Source of the DNA: Myxococcaceae bacterium
Lineage (GTDB): Bacteria > Myxococcota > Myxococcia > Myxococcales > Myxococcaceae
Assembly (NCBI GenBank): GCA_019694595.1
Contig: JAIBBQ010000003.1
Span: forward strand, 54,117 to 118,116
Direction: 5' to 3'
DNA length: 64,000 nucleotides
In this document: positions 45,783 to 54,574 of the stretch, piece after piece
Layout: every line of letters starts with the position of its first letter
Position numbering within the stretch: position 1 is the first letter of the stretch
Program-made: the position numbers and the translations under genes
Notes under the pieces: generated by a model
Told to the model about the DNA's origin: nothing
The model's input: only the letters and a program-made list of their open reading frames with translations
Database searches by the model: none

Positions 45783-46679
45783 CTAGAGCCCTTGGGTCGC
45801 TTTGTCGGCGGCTTCCTGCTGCTTCTTGTCGGCCGCCTCGACCTCCGACGCAAGCCAGTGACGAAGGCTGCCGATGCTCACAAAGCTCACCGCCATGGCC
45901 CCGCCCTGCGAGAACCCCATTGCATCCGTGCCCACGATGGTGCGCAGGTCACCGTCGTCGCAGGCCGCCATGAGGATCTGTGGGCCGCGATCCCCATCCT
46001 TTTGAACGTCGAACGTCTTGAACTCGCCCAGTGGTCTTGAACAAGACTGGGCAAGCTTCTTCTTCGCCGTCTCAAAGAGCGCCTGCGCTTCAGCCATGCT
46101 CGGTTGGATCGTCAGCCGTGCGACGATCATGATCTCGTCGGTCTGCCTGTTGACGAAAAGGCGAAGCTCTTGGTCCGGGCACTTGACCTCGAACTGGCGG
46201 GTGTTCTTCTTCGCTATTCCTCCGAGCCAGCCGAAGCTCGTGACTGCCCCAACGAAGAAGGTGCTGCCGCCAGTGGACCTGTGAGGGAAGATCCACTCGG
46301 GAGGCTCGGTGACGTCAGTCAGCCCGTTCACGACGAAGGCCCCGCCTTGCGTCTCGGAGAAACGACATTGCTTCGAGGCCGTCTTGACCTCGGTGAGCTT
46401 CAAGCCGACGGGGACCGTTAGTCGGTCGGTCCCCATCGTCGCCCCCAGCCCGCCATCGACGAGGCGAAGTGCTTCCGCCCGCTTCTGGTGGTCTGCTTCA
46501 ACCGCGTCTGCCTTCATGTCGAGAGGGTTGAGGTACTTGTACTCGGGCGGGGGAGGAGGCTGGCTCGGCGGGGCCTCCTTCGCTGCCGGTGGGGAGCCTG
46601 CCGATCCGGTGTTCTCCTTCGAGCAGCCCGCCAACAGCATGGCTGCTGCACCGAGCACCACCCTCGTCATCACGTTCAT
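45783..46679 (-). CDS. Predicted lipoprotein with proline-rich linker
   Basis: 298 residues from the ATG at 46679. The signal peptide MNVMTRVVLGAAAMLLAGC carries a good lipobox (LAGC), followed by a Pro/Ser linker (SQPPPPPEYK) and a beta-rich domain. An upstream in-frame ATG at 46742 would put 21 residues ahead of the signal peptide and is less likely. First gene of the exported-protein operon; 46680-46916 contains its promoter and that of the divergent DUF932 gene. Confidence 0.7.
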   Translation of the reverse strand: MNVMTRVVLGAAAMLLAGCSKENTGSAGSPPAAKEAPPSQPPPPPEYKYLNPLDMKADAVEADHQKRAEALRLVDGGLGATMGTDRLTVPVGLKLTEVKTASKQCRFSETQGGAFVVNGLTDVTEPPEWIFPHRSTGGSTFFVGAVTSFGWLGGIAKKNTRQFEVKCPDQELRLFVNRQTDEIMIVARLTIQPSMAEAQALFETAKKKLAQSCSRPLGEFKTFDVQKDGDRGPQILMAACDDGDLRTIVGTDAMGFSQGGAMAVSFVSIGSLRHWLASEVEAADKKQQEAADKATQGL

Positions 46680-46916
46680 CGTTGCCCCCCTCGTCGTGCA
46701 GGGCCGCACTTTACCAGGGGAAATCCTGAGCCCCAACGCCAAGTTGCAGTGACCACGATCAAGCGCATGTGAGGGCCAATCTCACCTTCGGCGTCGGGAT
46801 AAGAAGGAGGTGGGGTTCTTCTCCATCAGCGTGCCGCCATCCCGGCTGCCGCTCTTCCCCTGTACGCCCACGTTGGCTCAAGCGGCTTCGCCGCCGTCGT
46901 GGTCGTGCGTCTGGTG

Positions 46917-47900
46917 ATGCACATGCACAACATCAACAAGATGGTCTACGTCGGCATCGAGCCGTGGCACGGGCTCGGTGTTCGGCTCCCTGCAAACGCC
47001 ACCTACCGGCAGATCTCCGAGCTGGCGGGCTTCTACACCGCCGAGGAGAAGCAGCTCTTCATCGAGGGCAGCAACCTCGTGGTGCCCGACAAGAAGGCCG
47101 TGGTCCGTGGTGACGACGGCCGCTACTTGGCCACCGTGGGCAGCGGCTACAAGGTGGTGCAGTTCTCCGAGGTCGCCAGGACGTTGGTGGAGGCCACCGG
47201 ATTGGTCGGTGGCTTCTTCCACACGGCAGGCACGCTGGGCCCGGTCGGGGCCCGAGGGTGGCTGCTCGGTGAGCTGCCGGGAGACATCGTGGTGAAGGGC
47301 GACCCCAGCCCCATCAAGAAGTACCTGCTCGGCACGTCAGGTCACGACGGGCTCAGCGCCATCAACTTGAGGAACGTCTCGACGAGGGTGGTTTGCCAAA
47401 ACACCCTCGGGGTGGCTCTAGGCGAACGAGGTGGGGCTTCCTTCAAGATCCTGCACACCACCAACGCCGGTGCCCGACTTGCCCAGGCGGCCGAGGCCCT
47501 GAAGAAGCTGCTGCGGTCCTACGAAACGTTCGGCGAGCTGGCGAACTACCTGGCCGTCACGCCCTTCACCGACAAGCAAATGAAGGCCACCATCGACCTG
47601 GTGCTGCCGGTGCCCAAGGACGCGACCGACCACCTCAGGATCGAGCGCGACCGCGAGAAGGTGCTCTCGCTCTTCGAGACGGCGGTAGGGCTGGAGCCTG
47701 CGATCCGAGGCACGGCTTGGGCTGCTGCCAACGGTTGGAGTGAGTATCTTGACCACGTTCGGCTGCCGAGGGCGAAGAAGGGCAACGACCTTAGAGACCA
47801 GCGGCTGGAGAGCATCTGGATGGGCTCGGCCGCGAAGCTCAAGGAGCAGGCCTTCTACGCGATCCTGCACCAGGCCCAGGTGCCGCTGGCTGCGGCGTAA
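46917..47900 (+). CDS. DUF932 (phage/plasmid-like) protein
   Basis: About 327 residues. The pattern VGIEPWHGLGVRLPANATYRQ, FEATVGSGYKVVQ-type repeats and VCQNTLGVAL is that of the DUF932 family, common on plasmids, phages and islands. No enzymatic role is established. The start is uncertain (46899, 46917 or 46923); none has a strong ribosome site. Confidence 0.85.
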   Translation: MHMHNINKMVYVGIEPWHGLGVRLPANATYRQISELAGFYTAEEKQLFIEGSNLVVPDKKAVVRGDDGRYLATVGSGYKVVQFSEVARTLVEATGLVGGFFHTAGTLGPVGARGWLLGELPGDIVVKGDPSPIKKYLLGTSGHDGLSAINLRNVSTRVVCQNTLGVALGERGGASFKILHTTNAGARLAQAAEALKKLLRSYETFGELANYLAVTPFTDKQMKATIDLVLPVPKDATDHLRIERDREKVLSLFETAVGLEPAIRGTAWAAANGWSEYLDHVRLPRAKKGNDLRDQRLESIWMGSAAKLKEQAFYAILHQAQVPLAAA

Positions 47901-47966
47901 GAATTGAAGCCGTCTCGTCCCCTCCGTCCCCAACCTTCCGTCGGCCGACGGTAGCGGAGGATCGTC

Positions 47967-48077
47967 ATGCTGGTCTTGCTGAAGGTGCTGCGCCACCCCA
48001 TGGTGCACCGGATCGCCTTGGCCGTGGTCGTGGCCGTGGCCTCCCAGCTCCAGAAGGAAAAGTCGCGGCGGACGTAG
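47967..48077 (+). CDS. Very small hydrophobic protein
   Basis: 36 residues from an ATG with GGAGG six bases upstream: a basic start, a hydrophobic middle (IALAVVVAVASQL) and a basic end (KEKSRR). A possible single-pass membrane peptide. A hairpin terminator follows at once, which supports it as the end of the DUF932 transcript. Confidence 0.5.
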   Translation: MLVLLKVLRHPMVHRIALAVVVAVASQLQKEKSRRT

Positions 48078-48083
48078 ACGGCT

Positions 48084-48122
48084 GAAGATGGGACCGAGGA
48101 ATTCCACCTCGGCCCCGTCTTC
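48084..48122 (+). terminator. Hairpin terminator after the DUF932 transcript
   Basis: Arms 48084-48099 and 48107-48122 pair over about 15 bases with one bulge; a short pyrimidine run (TCTT) follows. From here to 48251 no gene is seen. Confidence 0.55.
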
Positions 48123-48251
48123 TCTTAGCCGTGCGCCATTTCTGGGCCCCCAGAAGAAATTCTCGAGCCGGGCCTCGACCCCCTATGGGGCCCCAAGAGG
48201 CACGGGCCAGACACAGGTCCCAAGCGGAGAAAGAGGACCCAACTCGAAGCC

Positions 48252-49133
48252 CTAGCCGTGGGCGAGGGGCGGCGAGCCGACGGACCTCAAGTTGACCAAA
48301 ACAGGTCGTGCAAGCGAACCCGAACCACCAGAGGGGCGGAGACGGCGTAGCTGCTCAAGAAGGTCGAGCTGGGCCTGGAGGCGGCGTTCAAGCTGTCGCC
48401 TGTAGCACTCAAGGCGTCTGCCCTCGGGGTCGCTGGCAGGCACCGCCACCTGGCTCAGCTCCACCTCGATCTCCTTCACCCTGTGGCTGTCGAGGTCACG
48501 GCGAAGGCGCAAGTCCTCTTGCACCGTCGGGATCGCCGACGACAACCTGTCGAAGATCTCCTTCGGCCAAGTGGCGCCGGTGAAGAGGAGCAGATCTTCG
48601 ACCGCGTCTTCGGTCTGGGCCAGGCCCGCCACCAGGCGGTCATGCTGGGCCTCCACGGCCTTCACCATCTCGACCACGTTTCGCACCAGGGCCAGAAGCT
48701 CATCGAGCCGGGAGGCGGACTCGTCGGGGGTCTGGTCGATGGTCAGCTTCATCGCCGAGAGCACCGTGATGGCGTTGTCGGTGAGCTTCAGCCGCTGGTG
48801 CTCGGTGGTCGCCTCCACAGCCCTCTTGGTGGCGATCCCCACCCGCATCTTCTCGGCCTTGTCGATCCGGCCCAGGCGAATGCGAACGTCTACAACGTCG
48901 AGCACGACCTCGACTTCAGCATCCGTCCTGGGGTCCAAGCCCGTGAACCAGATCTCGGCCTCTTCGCGGTGGGCATCGACGCTTTCACCGGGAACCAGGA
49001 CACGACGGGCCCTGATGCCGTGCCGAGTCGAGTTGAGCGCCACCCGGTTCAACCCCTCGGGTGTCGTGGGGCCCGTGCTCTTGCAGCCGTTGGTGCGGGA
49101 GGCCTCGGCCTGCTTCTCGGTGTGAGTCTTCAT
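48252..49133 (-). CDS. Conserved protein with KSTGPxTxEG motif
   Basis: 293 residues from the ATG at 49133. The opening SRTNGCKSTGPTTPEGLNRV and NSTRHG is the hallmark of a family of uncharacterised proteins in myxobacteria and planctomycetes (N..KSTGP.T.EGK...N...HG). Long helices follow, with basic coiled-coil ends. Function unknown. It follows the HNH gene by 4 bp. Confidence 0.7.
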   Translation of the reverse strand: MKTHTEKQAEASRTNGCKSTGPTTPEGLNRVALNSTRHGIRARRVLVPGESVDAHREEAEIWFTGLDPRTDAEVEVVLDVVDVRIRLGRIDKAEKMRVGIATKRAVEATTEHQRLKLTDNAITVLSAMKLTIDQTPDESASRLDELLALVRNVVEMVKAVEAQHDRLVAGLAQTEDAVEDLLLFTGATWPKEIFDRLSSAIPTVQEDLRLRRDLDSHRVKEIEVELSQVAVPASDPEGRRLECYRRQLERRLQAQLDLLEQLRRLRPSGGSGSLARPVLVNLRSVGSPPLAHG

Positions 49134-49137
49134 CCTC

Positions 49138-50208
49138 TCATATTGCGGCCTGCCGCCGAGCCGTGGGAACAACAGCCTTCTTCCCCCTGCGGCCCGGCTG
49201 GTGCTCAACGAGTTCGTATCTGAAGGTGACTGTCTTGGTGGGGAGCCGCCGGTACTTGACCCAACGTTCGACCGCCACGGCGACCGGAACCCGACGAAGA
49301 AGGATGTGAAGAAGACCCTCTCGCACAGCAAGAACCTCGGCAACTCGGGCGAGATCGAGGTCATGGCTGGCGTAGACCCGGACGAAACAGGCCTCCGCCT
49401 TGCTGCACCCCATCCTCGGCATGTGCAGCCCCATCAGCCGCGACTTGGGTGCCCGCCACTCCGAGGCCGGGGCAGAACGTGGAATCGACTTACCCTGGCC
49501 TTCGAGGTGCGCCGTGTCTTCGAGAACCTGGTCGAAGTTCTCCTCCAGCAACGCCTCCAAGTTGCGGATCTCATCGAAGAGCGTATTGACCGCGTTTTCA
49601 CTCTTCTTCGGCGGAACGATCTTCTTCTTCTCTTCTTCGGTCAGTTCCACGACTTGCGCAGGTAGGTGGGGGCGGTAGAGCCCGGCCGACTCGAACCTCT
49701 TCCTCCGCGAATGCCTACGGCGCTTCGAGTTGTGAAGACGGGCATGGGCAGCCTGGGTGCCGAGGGCCAAGTTTTTGACGCGAGCGTCGAGCTTGTCCTC
49801 GTTCCTGTGGTGGATCGAACGCTGCCGTCCCTGCGGGTCGGGCCCGATGATGCCGTTCCTCTCGATCCAGACGAAGACGTGCAGCGCCCTCAAGAACTTC
49901 TCGGTCTTCCGGTGAGAGCAACAAGAAGAAGACGCGGCGCAAGACGGACAGGGCAGCGAAGTAGGGCGAACAACCCACGGGTAGCCGTCCTTCATCTTCA
50001 AGACGAGCTTTCGCTCGAAGAGGGTGTCGGCGATGTCGGTGTTGATCTTGACCAGGAAGACCTCCTCGCCCTCGAAGATCTTCTTCGTCTCCCAGTTCTG
50101 GTGCGACACGATCATCTCCTCTTCGGGGAAATGGTCGGAAGAGGGAGATGAAGAAGAAGAACGCGGAGCAGTTTCTTCGCCATCACCATCATCACGAACT
50201 CCGACCAT
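49138..50208 (-). CDS. HNH-type nuclease-like protein
   Basis: 356 residues. The segment SIHHRNEDKLDARVKNLALG ... HARLHN is the HNH_3-type motif of homing and free-standing nucleases (HH, N, H). A possible zinc site (CPSCAASSSCC) lies before it. The C-terminal ~120 residues are unrelated and helical. The ATG at 50208 or at 50115 may be the start. It could be a homing-type or defence nuclease carried by island 2. Confidence 0.65.
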   Translation of the reverse strand: MVGVRDDGDGEETAPRSSSSSPSSDHFPEEEMIVSHQNWETKKIFEGEEVFLVKINTDIADTLFERKLVLKMKDGYPWVVRPTSLPCPSCAASSSCCSHRKTEKFLRALHVFVWIERNGIIGPDPQGRQRSIHHRNEDKLDARVKNLALGTQAAHARLHNSKRRRHSRRKRFESAGLYRPHLPAQVVELTEEEKKKIVPPKKSENAVNTLFDEIRNLEALLEENFDQVLEDTAHLEGQGKSIPRSAPASEWRAPKSRLMGLHMPRMGCSKAEACFVRVYASHDLDLARVAEVLAVREGLLHILLRRVPVAVAVERWVKYRRLPTKTVTFRYELVEHQPGRRGKKAVVPTARRQAAI

Positions 50209-50594
50209 TTCCCCGACCTATAGAAGGGTGGGGATTCGTGTTGCGCCCTCGGGGCATCGTCAGGCGGGCTCGCTGAAGCATCGGCACCGGGTGAACAACT
50301 TCACCGTCGAGGGGTACTCGCTCACTTCGGCCTTTGGGTAGCGGCCCTCATGAGCGCCACCGGCAAGCCGGTGGGCTATGGCGAGATCCTGTTCACGACG
50401 TTGGGGGTCGAGCCCATCGGTGGCGCTGACGATCACTGCCCCCGGTGGCACTCAGCCTCAGGACCCCCTCCCTGATGCACAAGGGTTTGAGCCCGAGGCG
50501 GGCGATACTGATGCCGGGGCTAGGGTGGCCACCCGAAGAGCCGTTCCTCGCGGCCTGCCCCGTTCTTCAAGAGGAGCCGCAAGAGGAGCGGCCC
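50209..50594. other. Intergenic region
   Basis: 386 bases between the divergent HNH gene and the 50595 gene. It must contain both promoters. I see no convincing gene, RNA or strong hairpin. Confidence 0.4.
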
Positions 50595-51293
50595 ATGACG
50601 ACCAAGAGCAAGAAGCAGGGCACGCCGAAGGGGACATCCAGCTCCAACCAGCCGACCGGCATCGAGTACCTGAGCCGGAACGTGCAGGGGAAGAAGCGGA
50701 TGAGCGACAACGACAAGGTCGCCTTCGCCAAGGCAATGGAGAAGGGTTTCGCCGTGGGCCGCCGACTTCAGCTCATGTTCGATCTCCGAGATGCCGTCGA
50801 TCTCCTTCGAGCGGCGAAGGTGCCGCCTCGGAGCATGGCCATCGAGTTCGACCAGGCGGACCCTGTCCTGCACCTGCTTGACGAAGCCGGAGATGCGGCG
50901 AAGGAGTTCATCGAGGCCTGTGGTCCCTTGCTGGCCCTGCTCCCGCAGCTCGAACCTGCGCTCGACAAGCTGGACCTGTACCTGAAGAACAACCGCGTCA
51001 TCAGGAACCAGCGGCGGTCGCTGACCGACCGGCTGCTGGTGGGGCTCGCCGTTGCCCGCATTGAAGAAGTTCTCGGGAACGATCTGCGGCTGGAGCCCAA
51101 GGAGATGGTGGAGTTCTTCAAGGACATCGATCTCTTCGATGGTGATGGGCCCGACGCCGACGGCTGGAAGGAGATCCTGTGGAAGGCAAGGCACCGCACC
51201 GACAAGTCGGGGAAGAAGGTGCCCGACAAGACACGAGGCCGACTGCTCGATGCACTAGAGCTGGCCGTCACGAACCGGGCGAAGAAAGACTAG
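50595..51293 (+). CDS. Uncharacterised helical protein
   Basis: 232 residues from the ATG at 50595, with GAGGAG six bases upstream. Lys/Ser-rich leader, then mainly helices with charged pairs (LLALLPQLEPALDKLDLYL). No family recognised. It precedes the excisionase/integrase pair by ~100 bp. Confidence 0.6.
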   Translation: MTTKSKKQGTPKGTSSSNQPTGIEYLSRNVQGKKRMSDNDKVAFAKAMEKGFAVGRRLQLMFDLRDAVDLLRAAKVPPRSMAIEFDQADPVLHLLDEAGDAAKEFIEACGPLLALLPQLEPALDKLDLYLKNNRVIRNQRRSLTDRLLVGLAVARIEEVLGNDLRLEPKEMVEFFKDIDLFDGDGPDADGWKEILWKARHRTDKSGKKVPDKTRGRLLDALELAVTNRAKKD

Positions 51294-51397
51294 GGGCAGT
51301 AGCGGGATAAGGACCCAGGGGCAGTCGTAGGTTTCGCCCCCGCTGAGCAAGCCGACGCCGCTGTGGATTCATCACCGCATTCACTGCGGAGATCCAC

Positions 51398-51646
51398 ATG
51401 GCGCTCAACGACACCGACGACAACATCGACTCGCTCTGGACCGTCGAGGACCTCATGGCCTTCGCCAAGGTCTCCCGGAGCTGGGTCTACCAACGTGCCG
51501 GTGCTGGCGAGCTGCCCTGCCTCAAGGTCGGTGGCCTGCTCCGTTTCGACCCCCGAGCCATCAAGGCGTTCTTCCTCTCCGGCACCACCGCCGGGCGGAA
51601 GGTCATTCCCCTCATCAACCCGAAGACTCCCCGCGAAGGGAGGTGA
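51398..51646 (+). CDS. Excisionase-like (HTH_17) protein of island 2
   Basis: 82 residues with the helix-turn-helix core LWTVEDLMAFAKVSRSWVYQ and LPCLKVGGLLRFDPRAIKAF. Same family and position as the island 1 protein at 41649 but clearly diverged. It sits 14 bp before the integrase and is the likely directionality factor. Confidence 0.85.
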   Translation: MALNDTDDNIDSLWTVEDLMAFAKVSRSWVYQRAGAGELPCLKVGGLLRFDPRAIKAFFLSGTTAGRKVIPLINPKTPREGR

Positions 51647-51660
51647 ACCAGGAGATCGAC

Positions 51661-52851
51661 ATGGCGAGCGTGTACCGAAAGCAGAACCGCTGGTGGATTC
51701 ACTACAAGGACGGCACCGGACGCTGGCGGGACATCAGCACCAAGGCCGACACGAAGACGGCCGCGAAGACCATGGCCAAGGAGCTGGAGCACAAGGCCGA
51801 GAGGCAGCAGCGTGGGCTCGATCCCATCCACGATCCTCGCAGCCGCGTGACCCTCGGCGAGGTCATGGACATCTGGTGGAAGAACTACGGCTCGAAGCTG
51901 CGCTCGACGACGATCAACCTCTTCGCCGAGAAGCACATCAGGAAGACCCTCGGCTCGCTGGCCCTGGTCGAGGTCACCAAGGACAAGATCGAGACGTTCC
52001 TAAGCGAGAAGGCCGAGACCCTGGCACCTCGGTCGGTGAACCACCTCCGAGCCCACCTGCGGCGGCTCTTCAACATCGCCATCAACAAGGGCCTGTGGCT
52101 CTCGGTCAACCCGGCCAAGCAGGTGGCGAAGGCGAAGGTGCCGAAGAAGCTGAACGACTACCTGCGTGATGAAGAGGTGCCTCGGGTACTCGCCGCCCTG
52201 CCAGCGAAACAGCGCCCGCTCTTCGCCACTGCCATTCACACCGGCGGTCGCAAGGGCGAGCTGCTCGACCTGCGGAAGTCCGACATCGACTTGAAGGAGC
52301 GGACGATCTCGATCTGCCGCTCCAACGAGAACGACACCACCAAGGGCGGGCACGCGGACCTGCTCCCTATCGCCGATGAACTCGTGCCCTACTTGCAGGA
52401 GGCCATCGACACCTCACCTTCGGAGCTGGTGTTCCCCGATGCCAAGGGCAACCGTCAGCGGCACGACGTGAAGCTCCAGAAGGTGCTGCGCAAGGCGATG
52501 GTGAAGGCCGGGATCGTCACCGGCTTCCTGCACATCTGCCGCAAGAAGAAGTGCGGATTCAAAGAGCGGCGTTCCAACGGGGCTGAGAGCCAGTGCCCCA
52601 GGTGCTCGAAGACGCTCTTCGTGAAGGGCATCCCCAGGCCGGTGCGGTTCCATGACCTGAGGCACACCACGGCGACGTTGCTGCTCAAGGCCGAGGTGCC
52701 GTTGGCCACCGTGCAGCGGGTGCTGCGCCACACCGACCCCTCGATCACCAGCGAGATCTACGGCCACCTCGACCTCGACGACATGAGGAAGGCGGTGAAC
52801 AAGCTCTCGTTCAAGCCAACTGGCACCAGCCCGCTGAAGCTGGTCCGCTGA
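51661..52851 (+). CDS. Tyrosine integrase of island 2, with a four-cysteine insert
   Basis: 396 residues. Core-binding domain ~60-160, catalytic domain ~170-375 with R197 (GGRKGE), H331 and R334 (HDLRHT), H357 (RHTD) and Y367 (EIYGH). Unusually, a zinc-ribbon-like insert (C293, C298, C312, C315) sits just before the HxxR motif. The ATG at 51661 has AGGAG at ideal spacing; a GTG at 51643 overlaps the excisionase stop. The gene ends 108 bp before the intact tRNA-Pro, which it should use as its site. Confidence 0.95.
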   Translation: MASVYRKQNRWWIHYKDGTGRWRDISTKADTKTAAKTMAKELEHKAERQQRGLDPIHDPRSRVTLGEVMDIWWKNYGSKLRSTTINLFAEKHIRKTLGSLALVEVTKDKIETFLSEKAETLAPRSVNHLRAHLRRLFNIAINKGLWLSVNPAKQVAKAKVPKKLNDYLRDEEVPRVLAALPAKQRPLFATAIHTGGRKGELLDLRKSDIDLKERTISICRSNENDTTKGGHADLLPIADELVPYLQEAIDTSPSELVFPDAKGNRQRHDVKLQKVLRKAMVKAGIVTGFLHICRKKKCGFKERRSNGAESQCPRCSKTLFVKGIPRPVRFHDLRHTTATLLLKAEVPLATVQRVLRHTDPSITSEIYGHLDLDDMRKAVNKLSFKPTGTSPLKLVR

Positions 52852-52910
52852 AGAAACGGACCCCGCTTGCTGCTGGGCTGCTGCTACCCGCACCAAGAGC
52901 GAAAACAGAA

Positions 52911-52949
52911 CCCCCGGAGCCACTGGATTTTGTCCAATGACTCCGGGGG
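52911..52949 (-). terminator. Terminator downstream of tRNA-Pro
   Basis: CCCCCGGAG (52911-52919) pairs with CTCCGGGGG (52941-52949); on the minus strand it is followed by TTCTGTTTT. It lies 10 bases past the tRNA 3' end and can end tRNA-Pro transcription as well as face integrase 2 transcription. Confidence 0.7.
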
Positions 52950-52959
52950 CATCCACCAG

Positions 52960-53033
52960 TCGGGGAGACAGGATTTGAACCTGCGACCCCTTGGTCCCGA
53001 ACCAAGTGCTCTACCAGGCTGAGCCACTCCCCG
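52960..53033 (-). tRNA. tRNA-Pro (anticodon CGG)
   Basis: A complete 74-base cloverleaf on the minus strand: acceptor stem CGGGGAG pairs with CTCCCCG, D-arm, anticodon stem CTTGG/CCAAG with loop TTCGGGA (anticodon CGG), T-arm with GGTTCAAATCC, and discriminator A. CCA is not encoded. Its 3' part is the attachment site of both islands and remains functional because each element restores it. Confidence 0.97.
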
Positions 53034-53137
53034 AGGTCGCGCACCGTCTATGCGCCTGAATACGTGAAGTCAACGGTGCCGGCGCACCAGGGCTGGATGC
53101 CAGGAGCGCCGCTGGCCTGACAGACTTCCGCGCCGGA

Positions 53138-53926
53138 ATGCTCCGCCCGCCCGTGCTCCCCGAAGAGACCCCGGTGTGGGACGGCGAGGCCCGGGAAGCG
53201 GCCCTGGAACGCAAGTTCCGCCGCTTCGGTCCCCCGCTGGCGCTGCTGCTCGCCAAGCTCTTCGAGCTCTCGCCGTTCGGCCACTTCCTGCAGCGCACCT
53301 TCCTCAGCATGATGATCCACGAGCTCGGCCACGCGGTGAGCGCCTGGCTCCTCGGCTACCCGGCCTTCCCCATGCTGTGGGTGACCTCGATCGCCGAGAG
53401 CCGTTCCTGGCCCTGGGCCGCCTGTCTGCTGGGGGCCTTCGGCTTCCTGGTGTACCTGGGCCGCGCGACGGAGCGGCGCTGGCTGGTGGCGCTGGGCAGC
53501 GCGCTGCTCGCGCTCGAGCTGCTGGGCGTGCTGCAGCCGGCCGAGCGGGCGCGGGCGCTGATCACCTTCGGCGGCGACGGCGGCGCGCTGGTGCTGGGCA
53601 CGGTGCTGATGCTGCTGTTCTACGTGCCGCCCGGCTCTCCCCTGCACCGCGGCGCGCTGCGCTGGGGCTTCCTGGTCATCGGTGCCGCCAGCTTCGTCGA
53701 CGTCTTCTCCGTGTGGTGGCGGGCGAGGAAGGACCGCGACGAGATCCCCTTCGGGCTCATCGAAGGCGTCGGGCTGTCGGATCCATCGAAGCTCACCGAG
53801 GACCACGGCTGGCCCGTGGCCACTCTGGTGAACCGGTACGTCGCCCTGGGCGTGGTGTGCCTGGTGGTGCTGGCCGTCGCCTGGGCGTACTTCGGCTCTC
53901 AGAAATCTGAGGAAACCTCGAGCTGA
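53138..53926 (+). CDS. Integral membrane protein with HExxH zinc-protease motif (M50-like)
   Basis: 262 residues with HELGH at 61-65 inside the first membrane region, and about six hydrophobic segments over residues 35-190 plus one near 235-252. The placement of HExxH in a membrane helix is as in M50 site-2 proteases, but I do not see a clear NPDG/LDG partner motif. The last hydrophobic segment precedes a polar end (SQKSEETSS). First gene right of the tRNA. Confidence 0.6.
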   Translation: MLRPPVLPEETPVWDGEAREAALERKFRRFGPPLALLLAKLFELSPFGHFLQRTFLSMMIHELGHAVSAWLLGYPAFPMLWVTSIAESRSWPWAACLLGAFGFLVYLGRATERRWLVALGSALLALELLGVLQPAERARALITFGGDGGALVLGTVLMLLFYVPPGSPLHRGALRWGFLVIGAASFVDVFSVWWRARKDRDEIPFGLIEGVGLSDPSKLTEDHGWPVATLVNRYVALGVVCLVVLAVAWAYFGSQKSEETSS

Positions 53927-54025
53927 CAGTTCCGGGGTTGGACTTGCAGCAAATGGCGGGCTGGGGTGTCTTCCCCTGCGCCACGCCACGAACGGCGCCG
54001 CACAACCACTTGGAGGAGACGTTCA

Positions 54026-54574
54026 ATGGTCTCTCGCATCAAGGACACGAAGCCCGCAGCCGCAGCCCAGCCGCCCCGCAACGTCATCCGCCCGCTGTAC
54101 GGCGTCTTCATTCGCGATCAGGTCGCCAAGTACCGCGCGGAGATCAACGTCACCATCTCCGACAGCAAGCAGGCGCTCTCGCAGGGCAAGCCGCACAAGC
54201 ACGCCATTCCGGGCGACGGGGTGCTCGAGGGCAGCGAGTACACCAAGGTGAAGCACTCGGTGGAGCACCTGCAGAAGGCGGTCGACGCCCTCAAGCCGGT
54301 GTTCGGTGAGATGGGGCCCCCCAACGCCCCCACGGCCGGTCAGGCGCGCGCCAACGTGCGCGGCGGCCCGGTCGGCGGCCCGGTGGCGATGTACGGCGTG
54401 GTGCTGCGCCACGACCTCGACCGCTTCCGTGACTCGGTGAACGCGGATCTCGCCAGCATCCAGGCGGGCCTGCCCACCATGAGCAAGGAAGCGCAGTCGG
54501 AAGCGAAGAAGGCGATCCGCCAGCTCAAGGCGGCGCTCACCGCGCTCAAGACCGCCGGCTCCGTCTGGGCGTGA
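54026..54574 (+). CDS. Internally duplicated protein encoded with a radical SAM enzyme
   Basis: 182 residues from the ATG at 54026 (GGAGGAG at ideal spacing). Two copies of a ~65-residue unit: LYGVFIRDQVAKYRAEINV near residue 23 and MYGVVLRHDLDRFRDSVNA near 122. Both continue into a helical stretch ending ALK(P/T). A basic Ala-rich leader precedes the first unit. There are no cysteines. The stop overlaps the radical SAM gene by 4 bp, so the two proteins are made together. It may be the substrate or partner of that enzyme. No family recognised. Confidence 0.65.
   Translation: MVSRIKDTKPAAAAQPPRNVIRPLYGVFIRDQVAKYRAEINVTISDSKQALSQGKPHKHAIPGDGVLEGSEYTKVKHSVEHLQKAVDALKPVFGEMGPPNAPTAGQARANVRGGPVGGPVAMYGVVLRHDLDRFRDSVNADLASIQAGLPTMSKEAQSEAKKAIRQLKAALTALKTAGSVWA

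Larger units (their letters stand above)
43163..53001. mobile_element. Genomic island 2 integrated at tRNA-Pro
   Basis: Bounded by the 43-bp direct repeats at 43163 and 52959. It carries its own excisionase and tyrosine integrase next to the intact tRNA. Cargo: exported proteins, a DUF932 protein, an HNH protein and unknown genes. The 43.5-46.7 kb part is visibly less GC-rich than the rest. No conjugation genes seen. Confidence 0.85.

Noticed and set aside
17617..53001. A single large island rather than two
   Set aside because: The internal 43-bp att copy at 43163 and two separate excisionase/integrase pairs support two elements.
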